25,555 nucleotides of DNA from Chrysochromulina tobinii (lineage: Eukaryota; Haptophyta; Prymnesiales; Chrysochromulinaceae). The position numbers and the translations under genes were made by a program. Where the stretch lies: the NCBI GenBank assembly GCA_001275005.1, contig JWZX01002133.1, positions 1-25,555 on the forward strand, in the 5' to 3' direction. Position 1 is the first letter of the stretch. Each line of letters opens with the position of its first letter. Shown here piece after piece: positions 21,544 through 25,555 of the stretch. Below the pieces are notes generated by a model. The model was not told where the DNA came from. It worked only from the letters and a program-made list of their open reading frames with translations, and made no database searches.

Positions 21544-23745
21544 ATGGCCGCCACCGTCCGTCGAGCTCTGAGCTTCGGCAGTCGCAGCAAGCGCCAACCG
21601 GTCGAATCCAAGGTGGCAGACATTGATGTCGTCGCCGCCGCAAAACCTCCAGCCGCCGACGACGAGCCAGCAGCGGCGCCGCCGGCATCGCTGGCTCCTG
21701 CTCCTGTGGCTGCGGCGGCTCCCAAAGCTTCTGCCAAATTAGGCAACGACTCCAAAGCTTCGGCCACAAACATTGTCCGCCGGGCGCTGTCCTTTGGCAG
21801 CATCAGCAGCTCCATGCGCGCGACTCCTTTGAAGACGCTTCAGCCGACTCCGGGCGGCCCGCTGGTGCCGCCGTTGAAACTCGGGACGAGCAACCCGTGG
21901 CCCGAGGCCTCAGACGACGACTCGGAGGAGGATTCGGACGACGAGCCGGTCGACGCCCCCGCTGGCATACGAGGCCGGTCAGCGTCCGCATCGTCGCCGC
22001 CGGCGCCTCGCGGCACGCGCATAGCGGTGGTCGCGACCAAAGTCACGGTCGAGGACGAGGACGGGGCTGAGCGCGGCGCGACGGCGGCGGCGCGACTGGT
22101 CTCGTGTGCGGCACCCGCTGCCAAGTCGGCGCCGGCCCACCGACGCCATCCGTGGCAGCCGGAGGCAATCAGTGGCTCATCGGTGGCGAATCGTGGCTCC
22201 GTGCGGGTACATCTCCATCTCAGCCTCTGCCGACAAGCAGCAGCCGATGACCCAACTATGGAAGCAGCAGCCGCTGACCCAAATATGGTCTCCACCTGCG
22301 TGCGAGTGGCGCTGCGCCTCGTGACGACGAGCGCCGTGCCGAGCGCCACGCGGCACACCTTTCCGTACGCGGCGCCGCTCGGCATGTATCTCGCGCAGCG
22401 AGATAACTTCGTCATCGTCGAGACGGTCATCCCGAGCATGCAAGCGGCCGAAGCGGGCGTCGTCCCGGGCGCCGTCGTGCTGGGCATGCACCGGCGCAGC
22501 GGCGAGGACGCAATCTGGATGGATCTCGCGGGCATGCTCCGGGACGAGATCATCGCCCAGATCGAACAGGTTCCACAGCTCCCCACGAAGGCCTCTGATG
22601 GCCTCTGAATGCCTCTGATGGCCTCTGAATGCCTCTGATGGCCTCTGATTGCCTCTAATGGGCTCCAATTACCTCTTGAGCGCCTCTGATGGCCTCTGGT
22701 GGCCTCTGGTGGCCTCTGGTGGCCTCTGGTGGCCTCTGATGGGCTCTGATGGCCCTCTGTTGGCCTCTGGTGGCCTCTGATGGCCTCTAATTACCTCTTG
22801 AGCGCCTCTGATGGGCTCGAATTACCTCTGATTGCGCAGGTTCCACGACCGTTTTCACTCACGATGCGCCCGCCAGCCTCCGCCCACGTGCCCACGACGG
22901 CGGACGCGATCTTGGTGGTAGGTGCTGAGGCGGTGCCCAAGACAGCGCCGAGGCCTTCGGCGCCAGTGGTGGTCGCCACAGCGGCGGAGGAGACGGAGAA
23001 GGCGGAGAAGGCGGCGGCGGCGGCGGAGAAGGCGGCGAGGGCGAGGGCGACGGTGCAGAGCATGGCGGTGGCGGCAAAGGCGGCGGCGGAGAAGGCGGCG
23101 ACGGACGCGGCGGCGAAGGCGGCGGTTGCAAAGGCGGCTGCCGAGAAGGCAGCGGCGGGGAAGGCAGCGGCGGAGATGGCGGCAAGAGATCGGGCAGCGG
23201 CGGAGAAGGCTCGCTTCACCAATGTGCTGCGCGTCTGTCTCCCAGCTGCCGCTGCTGGCGACGGTGCCGCTGACGCTGCTTGCGGCGCGAGCGGTGCCCA
23301 AGACGGCGCTAGTGGTGCCCAAGACGGCGGCACCGTCGCTAAGCTTGAGGCGCTCCAATTGACGATCCGGAGCCTTTCGGGCGAGATGCGATCTGAGATG
23401 CAGGCGAGATGCAGGCAGATTGAGGCGCTCCAATTGACGATCCGGAGCCTTTCGGGCGAGATGCGATCTGAGATGCAGGCGCTCGATCAGCGGCCATCAG
23501 AGGTCATCAAGAGCTGCTCGGGCGAGATTCGATCTGAGATGCAGGCGCTCAGCCAGACTGTGGATGAGCTGCGATCTGCGCTGGCGCGGCTTGAACTGAC
23601 ACGCCAAGTCACCTTTGGCGAGAAGCCCCTTGGCGAGCGCCTCCTAGACGGCGAGCAGCTCGCCAACAGTCTACGTGAGTGCCTGCACCTGAGATCGCAG
23701 CGAGATCCATCCGCAGCTGCAATCAGGCCGCAATCAGGCCGTTAG
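21544..23745 (+). CDS. PDZ-like and alanine-rich coiled-coil protein with RRALSFG motifs
   Basis: The first ATG is at 21544 (the frame is open from a GTG at 21511). Exons 21544-22569 and 22840-23745 give 643 residues; the intron is phase 0. Two short motifs, VRRALSFGSRSKR (5-17) and VRRALSFGSISSS (78-90), look like basic phosphorylation sites of the RRxS type. An acidic stretch (SDDDSEEDSDDEP) follows. Residues about 278-340 (PLGMYLAQRDNFVIVETVIP then AAEAGVVPGAVVLGM) resemble a PDZ fold with its LGM carboxylate loop. Exon 2 codes a long Ala/Lys/Glu helix (EKAAAAAEKAARARATVQSM), then coiled-coil repeats (ALQLTIRSLSGEMRSEMQA twice, GEIRSEMQAL once). A good donor, CTAC|GTGAGT at 23674/23675, and an acceptor CGTTAG at 23821 could give a third exon to 24078 starting QLEALQLTLLEPD in frame. 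Both ends are therefore possible. Function unknown. Confidence 0.6.
22570..22839 (+). repeat. PDZ-like gene intron: CTCTGATGGC satellite intron
   Basis: A 270 bp phase 0 intron of about twenty units (CTCTGATGGC, CTCTGGTGGC, CTCTGAATGC) ending TGATTGCGCAG. The first bases (GTTCCAC) are the same as the first bases of exon 2, as in the other duplication-type introns. Confidence 0.85.
23343..23560 (+). repeat. Coding coiled-coil repeat in the PDZ-like gene
   Basis: A block with GAGGCGCTCCAATTGACGAT and the following GAGATGCGATCTGAGATGCA occurs at about 23347-23405 and 23431-23480. A third partial copy (GAGATTCGATCTGAGATGCA) is at 23523-23543. Between the second and third lies CATCAGAGGTCATCAAGAG (23494-23512), a fragment of the type B satellite in antisense orientation, read in frame as SEVIKS. 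Confidence 0.75.
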
Positions 23746-24010
23746 AGCTCGAGGCTCTCCAGATCCGAATCTCGAGCCAGATCCGAATCTCGCTGCAATC
23801 AGGCCGCAATCAGACCGTTAGAGCTCGAGGCTCTCCAGCTCACGCTCCTCGAGCCAGATCCGAATCTCGCTCACCGGCGCTGGCGCCGGCCTAACTCTCC
23901 TGACTCTCTCCGCCACGCGCCAGCGCCAGCGCGTTTCCAACCCGCAACCGCCAACCGGCATTATAACCGCCAGCGCCTGTCCAACCGCCAACCCGCCCGC
24001 AACCGGCATT
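23695..24010 (+). repeat. Repeats at the 3' end of the PDZ-like gene
   Basis: AATCAGGCCGCAATCAGRCC and GTTAGAGCTCGAGGCTCTCC occur twice (23721-23765 and 23798-23837), as does CCAGATCCGAATCTCG. From 23920 follow AACCGCCAACC and CGCAACCGGCATT repeats. This is an intron plus a possible third exon, or the 3' untranslated region. Confidence 0.6.
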
Positions 24011-24224
24011 CGATTCCAACCGCCGCATCGCATACGATTCTCAGAAACATAGATTTCAGCCTTTGGGTTTTGTCGTAGCTTAGTTTCGGCGCGTGTCTGG
24101 TGATCAGTAACTCACACGCGCATGTGCCTCACACTCTATATTTTCACTAAACCTCCCGTGCCATCCGTCTGCGGCTTCTTACACGAAAGGTGTGCATCGC
24201 GCGTCCTTGCCCATCGCCTAGTAG

Positions 24225-24887
24225 TCAGGCGCTCGCGGGTCCGACGATGGCGGCCGGATGCGGGTGTACGCAGCGCTGCTCGAGGCAGTCGAGGGCCGCC
24301 TTGACGCGCGGGCTGCTCGCCTGCTCGCGGTAGTGCTTCAGAGCCATGAAGTTCGTCGCCTCGCACACGATCTTCTGAATCTTGTCGCACCCGCCAGCGC
24401 GCTCCAGATAAGACGTGAAGGCCCACTCACAGACGCACCAGTGCTGCACGGGGCAACGCTCGCCGGGGCTGCCATCGCACGGCATGCTGCTCGAGCACCA
24501 GTCGGACTGGCCGGTCACCTGGCAGAAGTTCCCGCACGCAATCAATTATCTGAAGGCAATCAGCATGCAATCAGCATGCAATCAGTCGGACTGGCCGGTC
24601 ACCTGGCAGAAGTTCCCGCCGGAGCCCGTGAGCGACGACATGTCGATGCACACGTGGTGCGAGCCGGCGTCGTCGTCGCGGTCCGCGCAGTGGCCAGTCC
24701 GCGTGAAGCCCGTGAGAGCCATGCCAGGGCCGGAGCACTTTTGGAGCTCGCCACCGGAGACGTTGAGGTACCCTGAGACGACAGCGAGTGCGGCGAAGAC
24801 GGCGACCATGGCGAGGAGGTTTCGAGGCAAATTCCCCTCTTTGGAACCGGGTTGTGGGGGATGTAACCCAAATACGGAGGTTCGCAT
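24225..24887 (-). CDS. Membrane-anchored DUF2237-like protein, 2 exons
   Basis: Exons 24887-24603 and 24518-24225, phase 0, give 192 residues from an ATG at 24887. One hydrophobic segment (LLAMVAVFAALAVVSGYL, residues about 24-41) suggests a signal anchor or signal peptide. The rest is Cys-rich: GMALTGFTRTGHCADRDDDA, SHHVCIDM, a GNF segment, CPVQHWCVCEWAF and CEATNFMALKHY. The order TGFxRxGxC, GxHxVC, GN, WCxC and ATNxxAL agrees with the DUF2237 family of bacterial and algal proteins of unknown function. Here it is extended and extra cysteines (positions 94, 103, 109, 117, 173, 178) suggest disulfides in a secreted or lumenal domain. The assignment is from memory of the family pattern. Confidence 0.65.
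24519..24602 (-). repeat. DUF2237-like gene intron: one unit of an exact tandem duplication
   Basis: The 84 bp intron is flanked by an identical 36 bp segment at 24499-24534 and 24583-24618, including the AG|GT junction (sense TTCTGCCAGGTGACCGGCCA). Copy spacing is 84, equal to the intron length. The unique part carries three GATTGCATGCT or GATTGCCTTC units. Read through, the intron gives an immediate TGA. Confidence 0.92.
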
Positions 24888-24995
24888 AGGGCAGCTTGGA
24901 CTACAATGCCAAGTGACTGAGAAAACGTAAAGGACCGCGCCGTGTTCTGGTGGGGGAGAGTGAGACCGGACAGTTTTACTAGTTCCCAGAGATGA

Positions 24996-25499
24996 TCATT
25001 TGGTGGCCCGACTCGGCATCACGCGGATGAGGGCGGCGTCGCCCGCCATGGGCATGGCCGCGGCCGAGGGGTACTGCGACGCGGCGGTGGATGGCGACGG
25101 CGTGCTGGGCTTGTTCGTGAGTCCGCCCGCCGCCGTGGTGGGCGTGCCGGGCTTCGTGAGGCTTGGCGTCGTTCCGGGCACCTGCCTAATCGAGCGCGTC
25201 CGATTGCGGATGCCGAAGGAGAGCGCTCGGGTAGCGCCGTCGACGAAGTCATTCTTGGTCTGCGCGCGAGGTTGGCGGCGGGTTCAGACTCACGTGAAGG
25301 TAATCAATGGTAATCAAGGGCCATCAAGGGCCATCAAGGACAATCGAGGCCCATCAAGGGTCATCAAGGGCGACACAATCAAGGGCAATCAAGGGCGATC
25401 GAGAGCTATCGAGGGCAATCAGGCGAGATTGCACCTGCCGGCGCGCGAGCTTGGCAGCGAGCTCAGAGTCTAGACCGATACCAGCGACCTTCGGTCCAC
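24996..25499 (-). CDS. 3' part of an unrecognised gene with an ALSFG motif
   Basis: Two exons can be seen: 25499-25435 (starts after CCCCTAG; reads GPKVAGIGLDSELAAKLARR and Q) and 25259-24996 (TKNDFVDGATRALSFGIRNR and onwards to a stop). The frame joins in phase 0. The tail is rich in P, T, S and A. The motif TRALSFG matches the two RRALSFG motifs of the PDZ-like gene 3.4 kb away. Upstream exons lie beyond the window. No family is recognised. Confidence 0.5.
25260..25434 (-). repeat. Intron with TTGATGGCCC array and copied exon end
   Basis: Sense units of CCTTGATGGC and CCTTGATTGC fill 25300-25430. Near the acceptor, at 25291-25260, a diverged copy of the upstream exon end occurs (GAGTCTGAACCCGCCGCCAA then CCTCGCGCGCAG, against GACTCTGAGCTCGCTGCCAA in the exon). 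The copy supplies the 3' splice site. Confidence 0.75.
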
Positions 25500-25500
25500 C

Positions 25501-25555
25501 TAGGGGGGTTGCTCCCACCCCCCTGCCCCCCCCCAATGGGGATGCTCCCACCCCC
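25501..25555 (-). repeat. GC-rich minisatellite at the window end
   Basis: Sense GGGGGTGGGAGCATCCCC and GGGGGTGGGAGCAACCCC units with long C/G runs. They lie immediately upstream of the last exon seen and are probably intronic. The array continues out of the window. Confidence 0.6.

Overview
The window is eukaryotic and nuclear. It is GC-rich, with protein-coding genes split by many GT-AG introns, an array of CCCTAA telomere-type units at 365-430, and proteins typical of unicellular algae: a LETM1 mitochondrial exchanger, a PR65-like HEAT scaffold, a BspA-type leucine-rich repeat protein, a SHRWE-domain protein and a fragment of a dynein heavy chain. The TTAGGG telomere type, the high GC and the dense repeat-built introns point to a haptophyte or a pelagophyte-like stramenopile. 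The sequence alone does not decide between them.

Layout. 1-1328: subtelomere-like DNA with a T-shaped palindrome, a fold-back telomeric array and a small LRR gene relic. 1329-2890 (-): a kinase-like gene whose catalytic domain is interrupted by a whole dynein stalk. 3328-5292 (-): a Dpy-30 / RelA-SpoT-like / BspA-LRR protein. 6349-11231 (-): a 12-exon LETM1 gene, reconstructed exon by exon. 11388-12984 (+): a PfkB sugar kinase in 3 exons, divergent from LETM1 across 156 bp. 13183-16676 (+): a PR65-like HEAT-repeat phosphatase scaffold in 7 exons. 17737-20298 (-): a double SHRWE-domain membrane protein. 20569-21408 (-): a prolyl 4-hydroxylase-like 2OG-Fe(II) oxygenase. 21544-23745 (+): a PDZ-like and alanine-rich coiled-coil protein. 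24225-24887 (-): a small membrane-anchored DUF2237-like protein. 24996-25499 (-): the 3' end of an unrecognised gene.

The main signal is in the introns. Two kinds of element recur in unrelated genes on both strands, always in the sense orientation of the host gene. Type A is a short module with a conserved core (GCATGCAAGTGCTCACCACG followed by GCGCC) containing a branch-point-like CTCAC, a pyrimidine tract and CCCCACAG. It supplies a ready-made 3' splice site and resembles an introner. Type B introns are tandem arrays of about 10 bp units (sense CTGATGACCT and variants), often ending in CCTCATCAG. At most of these introns a stretch of flanking exon is duplicated, with AG|GT in both copies. 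In several cases the spacing of the copies equals the intron length, so the intron is one unit of a tandem duplication. Two introns of the phosphatase gene carry a contiguous copy of the joined exon sequence. The window therefore records intron birth in several stages.

The gene functions are a mix of housekeeping (LETM1, PfkB kinase, phosphatase scaffold, hydroxylase) and lineage-specific signalling-like proteins. They do not form a single pathway.
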